A stretch of DNA of 64,000 nt from positions 6,176,321 to 6,240,320 of the forward strand of contig CM063109.1 in assembly GCA_031841125.1 (NCBI GenBank). The letters are read 5' to 3'. Each line of letters begins with the position of its first letter. Position 1 is the stretch's first letter. Below the pieces are notes generated by a model. The model ran no database searches. It saw only the letters and a program-made list of their open reading frames with translations, and had not been told where the DNA came from. The DNA is from Acanthococcus lagerstroemiae (Eukaryota > Arthropoda > Insecta > Hemiptera > Eriococcidae). Positions 33,790 to 44,431 of the stretch are shown piece after piece. The position numbers and the translations under genes were made by a program.

Positions 33790-35300
33790 ACCCCTCAGCA
33801 ACGCTCATTTTTTTGACTTCCGCTAGGATAATGTCTGGCACTTCATCATTCAAACTCGCTCTAATGTACCATTCATATGCCTCCAAGTTCGTTTTTTCCT
33901 TTATCTTCCTTTCATCTCGGTACGCTTTCCGACAAAACTCCTAGCTGACTTTCAAGATTTCCTCCCTATTGTGGGTTTCTATCCAATTTTCCTTTGTTAC
34001 TTTTGGGAGGAGGTACGACTGCTTCCTTAGCGCGGCCTTGGTTTTCTTTGTTGATATACTTTCCTCCAAAATGTCCTTGATTAATTTTTCGTCATGGCTT
34101 TTTATATCTCGTCGAATTCTTTTCACCAATTTGTTCAATTCTACTAGTGCTATTTTCTGGCTACTAGTTTTTGGGGATATTTTCTTAAGGTCTGCCTTAT
34201 CTGCTATCAGCTGCCTATTTTCCTTAACTTGTCATCCGTACTTGCTTTTCCTTTATATTTACCTTTTATCGTGACTACCTTTTTAATAGCATTGTCTAAA
34301 GCATCGTATCGTTCTTGTGTGTTTTCGTAACTTTTTTCCTTCAGTCTAGATACCTCTTCTTTTATGGATTATATATTTGCTAATTTTAGGTGTGCTGTTT
34401 TTAAGGTTATTTTTAAGCTTTGAACGACATGGTATTCTTAGAGAAGCTCTTCTTATACGATGGTCAGAGAACAGAAACGCGTGTAATACTTCATTATTCG
34501 TCAGTATTCTCACATCATTTATCAAGAGGTGGTTGATTTCATTAGTTGTTTTTCCATGTGGAGATTTCCACGTCTATTTTCTTTTATCCTTTTTTTTTTT
34601 TTTTAAGCATGACGCTCTTCTATCATAAGTGAATGTAGTTTCTCTCCATTTTCATTTGTCTCCCCCAACGTCAATTTCCCTATATTATCGTTACAGCAAT
34701 TTTGAGCTCCCATTTTCGCATTCCAGTCCCCCATGACGACCATGTAGTATCCCTTCACTTTCTAAAATGTTTTCTGCAGTAAACTTTAAATTCATCTATT
34801 TCGTCTTCACTTGCGTTCAGTGTTGGTGCGTATACTTGCTCATGATTGTTAGGGACGTACTGTTATCTATTTTTATTTTCATATAAGCGATCCTTTCCGA
34901 AATACCTTTTACTTCCGTAACGTGATTAGCTATAGCCATTCCTTAACGTAGAACCCTACACCTCTGTAGCCTTCTGTTGTGCCGAAATTGTAAGACAAAT
35001 TGTTATTACTGCGTTTCAACAAGTTTTTGCCTGAGCGTTTGACTTCAGCTAACCCCACCACATCATATTTTATCGTTTTTAATGCATTATCAAAATCGTA
35101 TATAGGCATTCCTCATTAGCAAGACCCTGGCAATTACAACACAGAATTTTGAGGTTATTCAACTTTGGAGTTTTGTTTTAAAATTTCGGTCTTTCTTTCG
35201 TGAGTTTTGGGCTTATATTTTTGGTTCGTATCGCTGTTTGACGGACTACATGTTGCACGGTGTTTGTGCCCCGGCTTTGAGTAGTATCCACCTCATTTTT
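33790..35300 (-). mobile_element. LINE copy B: endonuclease and linker part, 3'-truncated
   Basis: Minus-strand reading starts at an ATGAGGTGGAT that is shared with copy A. It then shows APE-endonuclease blocks: YDVVGLAEVKRSG (near 35080), YRGVGFYVKEWL (near 34950), and the GDWNAK-equivalent near 34716-34745. A linker follows (RRDIKSHDEKLIKDILEES; REEILKVS, stop, FCRKAYRDERK; EVPDIILAEVKKM) and stops just where the RT domain should begin. Frameshifts and stops are frequent. The family is the same as copy A. Loss of the 3' half is unusual because LINEs normally lose their 5' ends. Confidence 0.75.
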
Positions 35301-38300
35301 TTATTATTACAGCCTTTTTTATTTACAAGCGAGTATGAACTACTTACAGTATTACTATTTGTAAACGGGGGAAAAGTCCCCCTTCCCCTTTGCTTAGATC
35401 CCTCATCGGGCAAAGGCCTCTCCGTACAGAGCCCAGTTGTTGCGATTGGCGGCTGCTCTTCGCCATGGAAGGCCTACAAAATTTCTCAATCTCGTCCCTT
35501 CATCTAGTCAACGGCCTTTCCCTCGATCTTTCGTATGGCGTCCAGACTTCCGCCTTGTTGCCCCACCTGTCCAAATTTTGTCTCGCGATATGACCAGCAT
35601 AGCTCCATTTCAATTTTTTGATTTTATATCCTAAATTCACCATCCGCGTTTTTTCCCTTATGATTTCGTTTTTAATTTGTTTCCTCCTTTTTATGCCCAA
35701 AATGCTCCTTTCCATCGCCTTTTGCGTGCTTTGTAATCTCTGCGTCCCTCTTTTAGTTAATGCCCAAGTCTGGGCGTCGTACGTCAATACTGGTTAGGTG
35801 CAGCTTTCCCACACGTCTTAGTTTTCATTTCCAAGTTTACTTTTTTACTTCTGTAGATTGATTTTAAACTCCAGTAACTTTTCCACCCTTGTTGAATTCT
35901 TTTGCTTATTTCTTTTCCCCTTCTATTTTCAAATGATATTAATTGTCCTAAATGTTCAATTTCTTCTACCCATTCTATTTCGTTTCCCTCTATAAATATT
36001 TTCTCTTTCTTACCATTTGATAATATTTTTGTTTTCTATAATTTAATTTCAATCCTGCCTTCTTACTTATTAGTGCTAATTCCTGGTCCAGCTGCACCAC
36101 CTCCCCGATCGAGTCGGCAGTTATTACCACGTCGTCGGCAAATCTTAAATTACACAAACATTCCCCATTGTTTCCCGAAAATCTGTTCTAGCACACAGTT
36201 GAAAAGATTAGGGGACAGCGGATTCCCCTGTCTCACTCCTCTCTCTATCTTAAATTCGCGCTCTTTCCTATCGGTTTTCACATATGCTCGTGAGTTTTCG
36301 TACAGTTTTTGTATTAGCCGTATAACTTCTGGTTCAACTTCTTGTGCTTTTAGTGCTGACCACAGGTATGCATGTTCAACCGTATCAAAGGCTTTCTGGA
36401 AATCAATAAAGAGAAGAGATAGTCCTAGATCATATTCATTCGCCTTTTCAGTTATTTGATTTAATGTGAACATGTGATCAATAGTTGAATAGTTTCTCCT
36501 GAACCCCGCCTGTTCGCTCCCTTGCATCGAGCCCAGCTGGTTGTAAATTCTATCTTTTATTATTTTTGAGAAAATTTTACGAATATTTGACGTTAAACTT
36601 ATCGGTCTATAGTTGTTAATATTTTCTTTCTCTCCTTTTTTAAATAAAATTATTATTTCAGCCTCCTCTCATTGTCTTGATATTTCTTCTTCCAGTAATA
36701 TTTTGTCGAACACCGATTCTAGAGGCGAACTTAATTCTTCAGCAAACTCTCTTAATGTTTTGTTTTCTATATACTATCAGGGCCCGCTGCTTTGCTAATT
36801 CTTAGTTTTTTCAGTACATTCAAAACTTCATTTTTGATCATTTTGGTAAATTCTTCTTCTTCTCTACCTTTTACATCTGGATTGCATCTTGTCTCCCCTT
36901 CCTTCCTTTTTTGTGTGCTCCCTTCACTACTGTATAATTTTTCGTAAAATCTGGTGGCCATTTCGATTATCTCCTCTCTATTATATTCTTTCTTCTTTTT
37001 ATTATTTTCCATAGCCACAATCATATTCTTCCCATTACTAAGTTCTTTTTTCACCCTTTTTGTTGATCCACTCTCCCCCAATATTTCGTTAATTTTTGCT
37101 TCATCGTAATTTTTAACATCCCTACGGATTTCTTGTTTAACTCTTTTCTGTAATACGAGTAGTTAAATTTTTTCTAGATTTGTTTTTTCTATTTTCTTGG
37201 CCACATCATTTCTTTTCTCTATTAGCAATTTCGTTTCTCTCCTAATTTTATCGTTGGCGCTCTCTTGGGCTTTTTTAGTACCATTCTCTTGGGCTTTTTT
37301 AGTACCATATATCTGATTGATTTGAGCTAAACAGTTTTCGATAAAGTCATATCCCTCCTGCATTTTCATTTCTTCCAATCGGTCTCATTAATTAGGAAAC
37401 TTAATTCTTTTTTCGCATCTTCTAGCCTAAACTGAGGTATAATTTTTCTTTCCGTCGTCTCTTTCTTTTTATAGTTCTTAAATTTTTCCCTTCTTTTAAT
37501 CGTTATTGTTGATGTACGTAATCTATGATCCGATGGAAAGTGGAAACCTAACATCTGTGCACTATCGATAGGTCGTTGACTAGGATGTGGACTATTTCAT
37601 TTTTATTGTTTTTGTTAGGCGACATCCATGTCCATTTTTCTCTTTTATTTTTCTTTAAAAATGTGTTGGCTATCTTTAAATTGGTTTTAGCCCCGAATTC
37701 TAATAATTTGATCCCGTTTTCGTTCCTCTTGCCTAATCCAAATTCTCCTATCATTTCCTCCCTCCCTTCTCTTGCCCCTACCTAGGCGTTCCAATCTCCC
37801 ATTACGATTATATAGTATTCCTTCTCTTCGTTTATAATTTCGTCTAGCCTATTATAGAATCCATCCCTTTTATTTTCGTTCGATGCCAACGTTGGTGCAT
37901 AAATTTGGATAGTTATTACTTTCGTCTTTTCATCAATTTTCAATTTCATATGGCAAATTCTTTCTAAAATTCCTTTGATAGCCTGCACTTTCTTCATTAT
38001 CTGTGGTTTGATGTGACCCCCCCCCCCTTATGACCTGTTGTTTCTCAAAAAAAAAAAAAAAATAGAAGAAGCAGCCGTCTCTCGTCTGGATTAATTTTTC
38101 TCATTTTCTTCTAATATCCCATTTTATTTTATTTATTTCTTTTTTAAATTCGTATTTTCGATCTTCCCCCACTAATCCTCTACAGTTGTAAAATAATAAT
38201 TTCAATTCGTTTTTATTTGTTTTTTTAAAGTTTGTTTCCTTATTAACTTTTATTTTGGACTCTATAGGCTTCTGTATGGAAGTTATTTGGCCATACTTCC

Positions 38301-38440
38301 CCCCAGAGGCCACCTGTGATGGGGGAATGGAGTTCTACTTTTTCCCTCGTTTACCTTTTCATTTTCCGTTACGTTGTGATCCGATCGTTTCTCTATTTGG
38401 TGTCTTCATCCACCTCATACCCGTCCAAAACATCATTTTT
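35301..38440 (-). mobile_element. LINE copy A: near full-length APE-type retrotransposon, decayed
   Basis: Minus strand, in order: start ATGAGGTGGAT (near 38415), LLFYNCRGL (38170-38200), QIYAPT (37890-37907), GDWNA (37785-37799), SDHR (37522-37533), linker, RT motifs QAGFR (36497-36513), FIDFQKAFD (36384-36410), GVRQGNPLSP, FADDV (36131-36142), and the C-terminal block KAMERSILGI with KLKWSYAGHIAR (35590-35715) plus a GRSRERPLTR piece. Catalytic motifs are conserved, but stops and frameshifts break it throughout, including a shift just before FADD, and an A16 run and G10 run near 38020-38065 replace part of the endonuclease. The 3' end is AATAAAAAAGGC-TGTAATAATAAAAAA. The C-terminus suggests an RTE-like insect clade; not certain. 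Confidence 0.85.
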
Positions 38441-39973
38441 TTAATAGAAATTTTCCTAATTTTGAAATAATTTTCTTAAGATTTGAGAAATGTGTCCTAA
38501 AGTTTGAAAAAATGTTGTTAAAAATTGAAAATAATGTCCTCGCTTTACTCGCCAATCAGTGTTTCGTATCACTTTTCAAGGGTCACCGCTACGAAATCAA
38601 CGCCATCGACGAATTTTGGTGCCGGGGCTGGCTGGCTAGCAACCGAATTCGGAACCCGATGACGGCGGTAAACGTCAGCCAAATTGAGACACGACACGAG
38701 TGTACAGACTACAGAGGGCCTATCGCCACATTAGGTGGCGCCGCGTCGGTTCTCGTTAAAATTTCATTAATTAGACACCAACTCGAAAGAAACTTAATTT
38801 CTTACACAGTCGGGCGCACCGGCACGGCGCGGCGCGGCTCCGCAACCTCCTGTCCCGGCACTTCACGATAATACAAATAATTACTTTATTTTCTTATTAT
38901 TAAAATGATTCGGGCTCGCTAGACCGAATTTTTCGCTCGTTCAACAGACGGTCGGGAAACCGGTTCGGTTCTGTTCAGGTGGGTTCGGTACCATCTCACT
39001 GCTGAAAACGGGGGTAAAAAAGGAAAAGAGCGAATGAGCGACCGAAACTACACGCGTCTGATGCTGCGCGAAACTTTTTCAGGTTTTTCGTCGAAAATTG
39101 AAGCATCGTCTCAAATGTGCACCTGACAGCGGGTCGTCTTCATTTACATGAGAATGGAAATCGTGCTGCAAATTGATAACGCCGGTTACGGGTTACCTGT
39201 CCTCCACACCTCCAGATCGCACGTGTCCGTGTGTGTTTGTGTGCAGAGCCTGCAGACATGCAACTCTAGACGAAAAGAACGGAAATATCTTGTCGATAAA
39301 TTCGTAATTAACTTCGAATTACATTTTTTCGGAGTTGATTGAGCATTTGTCGCTATTTTTATCTTCCGGAGCCGTTGTTCGAGCATAGTGCTTCCTAACG
39401 TGGCTTTTCATTTACAGCCAGCATACATAATTAATCTATAATAGTGCAGGAAATTTGATGTTTTGGGAAAGAATTAATAATCATCCAAATAGGGGTAATT
39501 GAGCATTTTCTACAATGAAAATCGAAGGAATTTAGCATTTCAAGAGGAAATTGAAGAAAAAAGAATCGTACATTTGTGTAGTGGCGGATCTAGTGAATTG
39601 TCCTGAGACAGGCAATTTGAAATGCGTAGAAATAGTTCCAGTTTTAATCAGCCTCCCCGCCTTCTCCTGAAGAGGTGTTTGGATCATTTTCTCATCCGCA
39701 CGATGGTCATTGCTCAGGCAGATAAGAGAAATATTTGGAGTTTGAATGATTTGTATAGTTGACTTGTTTTCTCATTGGCATTTAAAATAAAATATATAAA
39801 GAGTATCTACACTGCCTGCAGATACATCGGTACATGGATACGTCTTATAGCCACCAAACATGTTCCACGCATTTAGTCGACACACAACAGGAACGAGCAA
39901 AATATTCCGCAAGGAACGAATTCGCGCGCACAACGGAGAAGTTAGCGAGTTCATGAAACAATTGTCGTGATGA
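38441..39973. other. Intronic stretch with a GC-richer patch
   Basis: 38570-38880 and 38900-39350 are GC-richer and nonrepetitive, with TTCATTAATTAGACACC and TCGTAATTAACTTCGAATTAC, homeodomain-type cores. The 119-codon frame at 38512-38871 has no motif or splice partner I can defend. An isolated AGTGGCGGATC near 39583 may be one end of an eroded MITE. Confidence 0.35.
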
Positions 39974-40151
39974 CAGGAGCGGATTTAGAAAAAGGAGATG
40001 GAGGGGGGTACAGTAGCGGCGGTGACCTTCGTGGCGTGTAATGAGCGTACAAATCATCATTTTCATTCCTTTTTTTTTTCATATTACTGCGTTAAAAGTA
40101 TTCAACCATGAGAGGGGGCATGTACCCCATGCCCCCTTGGATCCGTCACTG
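39974..40151. mobile_element. 178-bp hAT-like MITE with perfect 8-bp target duplication
   Basis: CGTGATGA occurs at 39966-39973 and 40152-40159. The ends are CAGGAGCGGATTTAG and, in inverse, CAGTGACGGATCCAAG: imperfect inverted repeats of about 15 bp. The interior has a CATGTACCCCATG segment and no transposase. An 8-bp duplication with CAG-type ends is the hAT hallmark. Confidence 0.7.
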
Positions 40152-40598
40152 CGTGATGACGTCATCATAGTAACATTCTGGGTGTCTGCTGGCATTCTCA
40201 ATGTCGGTCGTCCATTCTTGGTGACAGTCAGACCAATGTGGCGTACAGTTTTGGTTAACGGCCAGCAATGCGATGTATGTACATATGTATCCATGCAAAA
40301 TGTTTTTCATGCTTAGTGTGAGTCAAATTTTTTCAGCTCCCTGAATTTTCAGTTGGACGACGATTTTTGAAGAATCCTAAAAATGTTTATTACAATACTA
40401 TCAGATTTGTTTCTTCGGTGAGAGAGATACGTAGCCGACGCCTCGATGGGCGGGGGGGGGGGGTACATCTCTAACCATTTATCGAATTGCAAATTTAAAA
40501 TATTTTGCCAGCGATTGGCAAATTCGTTATCTTGTTAATTATTGCACTACTGACAAAAGTATACCTGAAATAAATTGATGAATCCTAAACCCCTGAGA

Positions 40599-41052
40599 AT
40601 GGCTTGGTGGCTGAGTGGATTCGAACGGTGCCTCCTAAACCACGGAACGCGGGTTCGAATTCCAGCACGGACGGCGAATTTTTAAGATTAAAATATGGTA
40701 AGAAAAAGAAAAAAAAGAAATACAAGAATGTATGAAAAACTTTGAGATCCGACCAAGCCACACCAACTGTAGCAAGAGGTGGAGTTCAATTTAATTGTTC
40801 CGCCGGAATTCAAAAAGACTACAATTGGATTAGCCACACCTGTAGACTACTAACACCTTACTAGTCTGGTGTGCCATGCAGGTTGCATGCCTCTTATAGA
40901 TAAGGAAAACTCTCTCATAACCATTCCCCAGCAATGGCTTGTCACCAAGGGGAATTAGATTACAACTCTTGTATCAAAATGATTGATCAAGGAGGCCTAT
41001 GTCCCAGTGGGTGGACCGAAACACCTATCTCAAGGCTGTATTTATTTATTTG
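40599..41052 (+). mobile_element. tRNA-derived SINE, full length, with 13-bp target duplication
   Basis: The head carries a RNA polymerase III A box TGGCTGAGTGG (40608-40618) and B box GGTTCGAATTCC (40652-40663), spaced as in tRNA genes. The anticodon stem does not pair well, so it is tRNA-derived rather than a tRNA gene. The body includes CACCAAGGGGAATTAG, TTGATCAAGGAGGCCTATG and a (TATT)n tail. TAAACCCCTGAGA stands at both 40586-40598 and 41053-41065, a perfect target duplication, so the insertion is complete and fairly young. A truncated copy lies at 44311-44431. Confidence 0.85.
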
Positions 41053-41089
41053 TAAACCCCTGAGATACATTTTCATGATCCAAAATTAT

Positions 41090-43370
41090 GTAGTTCGTAC
41101 TCGGCAGTGACGAACCCAGGAAGCCATCTTCATTTATTCATTTGTGTGTGAGGTAGCGCTGTATGCGCCGAGTACTCAGACTTTGTAGTCCATTGCACTA
41201 TTCCTCGAGTTGCTGTTAAGGATCAGCTCAGTAGCCTCACTTTTGTAGCCAAAGTGAGAATTTTTCTGAGCTCTATCCCTTTGACTTCACTGGGTGCTGA
41301 ATACTCTAGTCCCAATGCTTCGCGTCTTGTCCCGGCTATTGCTGGGCATTGACATATGATATGGATTGAGGTTTCTTCCTCTTCTCCACAGTACCTACAG
41401 AACTGCTTTTCACCACTCCTATTTTATACCATATGTGTTTTGTGGCCCCATGACCAGTTAGTGGTCCGACCATGAGCCTTGCACGTTTTCTGTCAAGCCT
41501 TAATAGGAACTTGGCATACTTACTGGGGGCGTCCCCTATCAGTGCTTTGCTGATTTTCATGCCACTGGCCAACCGCCAGTGCATTTCCGTCTGCTTACTT
41601 ATCCAAGCTTTTACTTTAGATTTTATGACGCTGTATGCTACAGGAAGACACGGCCTGGGTGTTACCAGTTCAATTTTTACGCCCTCCTTCGCTAGATTGC
41701 CAGCGATCATGTTCCCTTTTATACCACACTGTCCCGGTGTCCATAGTATGGTGACACGGTTCTCCTGAGCAAGGGTGTATAATTTGTTAACATACTCCAC
41801 CATCACCAGAGATGTAGTTTGGTGTGACGATAGAGCCTTAATAGCCGATTGACTGTCTGTACAGATATAGATCTACTTATTAACAAGGCCCTGCTGCTGG
41901 CTTCTATTAATGGCCACCGTGATCGCCATTACTTCTGCTTGGAGGATAGTGACGCCCTCGCTCAATGCCATTAAATAGTTGTCAGCGCCTCTTGCATTCG
42001 TGATTCCGATTCCTACACCTTGGTCAATCTTAGAGGCATCTGCAAATCGCACATTCTCCTCTTTTTCTATAATGCTTGGCCACCTCTTTACCCAAGCCTC
42101 CCGTGTGGGTATCAGCGCACGGCACGGCTTGTCAAAGAAGTGTTCCATCACGATTCTATCCTTCGGCATCCCAAAGCATTTGTCCATCGTCCCCGCCATC
42201 TTCCATATTCTTCTGTGGCCTGTTTATTGGGCCTGAAGGTTTGGTTGGCTCAGAGGATAAGCCCCCATTGTCGCAGCTGCTGCTATAGCAGTGTGAAGTG
42301 GTGGCAAGTTTAGGAGCATTTCCAGTGCCTTAGTCGGCGTCATTCTCATTGTCCCCGTTGTCATCACGTACGCGAGCTTCTGTAGATGGTCTAGTTCCTC
42401 TCTGACTTTAGCCAGGTGGATCCGGCCTCACCACATAATGGCCGCATATGTGATTATGGGACGTATTACACCGGTATATACCCAGTGCATCATTTTGGAA
42501 GAGAGTCCCCAGGTCCTGCCCGCAAAAGTGCGGCAAGCCCAAAGAGCCTCAATCCCTTTTTTTATTTTCTTTGAGTTCCCTTCAGGAGAGTTTTTTATCA
42601 AATAATCCTAAGTACTTCACCTTCCCTGTGAGGGGTAACGGTCTTCCCTTGTATTGCACCTTGATCAACTCCTTGCCCTTCCTTTTGTGGGTGAAAAGAG
42701 TGATCTCAGTTTTCTCCAGGTTAACGATAAACCCTTTTTCGCACACCATTTTCCCACACATCGGAGTCCCCACTGAGTTAACTCCGCGATGGTTCCCGGA
42801 AATTGTCCGGTTACCACCACAACCAGATCATCAGTGTAGGCTTGAGTGTATATTTTTTGACCACCACTAGGCTCCACAGTACGGGAGAGAGTATTACCCC
42901 CTGTAGACAGCCCTCGATGGTCGTTGCATGGATTTGTTCTTGTGGGTAAGTTATCTGGATCTCCCTACCTTTTATCATAGATACAATCCAGTTTATTAAG
43001 CTCTCCTTCACTTCCCTTTCCCTCAGGGTTGTTTTTATTGATTCATGAGAGGTCGCGTCCAACGCTCCCTGTATAGCCATGAATGTTGCTAGGATATAAT
43101 CTCCGCCAGTCATCTCTCTCTTAATTGCCGTAACAAGCGAGTGCAGTGGTGACTCTACTGACCTGCCTGCCCTATATGCGTGCTTTGGTTCTCATGTAGT
43201 GGGAACATTTTCAGGGTAACCTCTCTTAGGTGCCTGTCTATCAGCCTTTCCAAAGTTTTTAGCATGAATAATGAAAGACTTATCGAAGCCATATTGAAAG
43301 GAGCAATGCAAAATGTGCAAGGATGATACGTCTTACTTCCGTCGGCAATAGTTGGACCTTTTTTTCGTCC
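41090..43370 (-). mobile_element. LINE with RNase H domain (I/R1/LOA-type group), 5'-truncated and decayed
   Basis: Minus strand: RT begins near 43290 (FMLKTLERLIDRHLREV), then YRAGRSVESPLHSLV, motif A at 43057-43083 reading FMAIQGALD, GVILSPVLW, motif C YTDDLVVVV (42827-42838), WCAKKGLS, KVKYLG (near 42612-42630), a thumb region, and RNase H pieces VRFADASKIDQGVGIGI (near 42030), LQAEVMAI and ILWTPGQCGIKGNMIAG (near 41700). Frameshifts break it, for example between GVILSPVLW and YTDD. The first catalytic Asp of motif A is Ala and the RNase H NE-AD motif is NM-AG, so the enzyme is dead. A GTACTCGGC / GCCGAGTAC stem lies in the 3' region (about 41097-41175). Confidence 0.85.
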
Positions 43371-44310
43371 TCACAATTGTACTTGAGTGAGTAGATAAGA
43401 GATGTGAAATTTCTGAGCTGTTTTTTTATTTACTTCCTTTATTTTATTTATTTTTAAATTATATTATTCATATTCATGTACATAAGACATAACACATAAC
43501 ATTAATAATTTAGGTATTATGAAGTGACCATCTATTGCTAGTTTTTTCCTTATTCCCGTCGAAAATAACATTGTGTTTTACAGTCAGTGTGAATTAAATT
43601 TCCTCAATATACTGAATTCTTGACTGGGGTAATTCTTTCCCAAAGAGATAATCCTACTGACTTCAATCGTCAATATTTAGGTGAGAATCTTGTAGACTCT
43701 CCCAGACTCGTTCCAAAGCTGCTCAGAGCTTCTTCAAACTTATTAATTCAAGGCTCACTGAACTGTTCATAACTCGTTTTTGATTCTCTATAATTCATCC
43801 AGGCTTTATTATGGTTCTGCAGTTGGTAAAATTGAAAAAGTGAAGAGTGTATCTCTTCTGGGTTATCGATTTTGAACATTTCCAAAATTTTAAAGAAGTG
43901 AATATTTTTTTGCTTGTTTGCTCATTAGGGTGGTTCGAAGAATGCTTCTTGCGAAATGTTTTGCATTTACACAGTTGGTTATGCTCCTCCTCCAGTCAAA
44001 ACTTTTTAGAAATAGAAACATTTTGAATTGCATAGAATTCGCCAGTCTGAGGCTTTGCATTTTTGCTTTGAAAATTCCTGAAATTAAGTTTGGAATCGAA
44101 AAGTTTGCTCATGTACCCTACACGGTGCATTATATCCCCTCCTCCACCCGTTCAGGACTTAAATAATCTCAACATGAATTTAGCTACTCGGTGAGCTTGG
44201 CTTTTGATACACTCGATTTCACATAAGACTCATCTCGGCAGCTTGTGGTTCATTATGGGTGGGGATCACTGTTGAAGAAATCTTAATAATGAATTATGGG
44301 ACTCAATACC
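43371..44310. other. Intronic stretch, nothing supported
   Basis: AT-rich, no coding feature. The open frame at 43918-44166 lacks motifs. Confidence 0.4.
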
Positions 44311-44431
44311 TAAATAAATACAGCCTTGAAACAGATGTTTCGATCCACCCACTAGGACATAGGCCTCCTTGATCAATTATTTTGATACAAGGGTTATAGT
44401 CTAATTCCCCTTGGTGACAAGCCATTACTGG
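44311..44431 (-). mobile_element. 5'-truncated SINE copy
   Basis: The reverse complement matches the 3' part of the SINE at 40599-41052: the (TAAA)n tail, GTTTCGATCCACCCACTAGG, ACATAGGCCTCCTTGATCAA, and CTAATTCCCCTTGGTGACAA. The tRNA-like head is absent. No target duplication was found. Confidence 0.75.

Noticed and set aside
34377..34628. Plus-strand ORFs inside 33.8-43.4 kb as host genes
   Set aside because: They are antisense shadows of the minus-strand LINE coding regions.
40599..40680. A functional tRNA gene
   Set aside because: A and B boxes are present but the anticodon stem does not pair, there is no discriminator end, and the sequence continues into a SINE body with target duplications.
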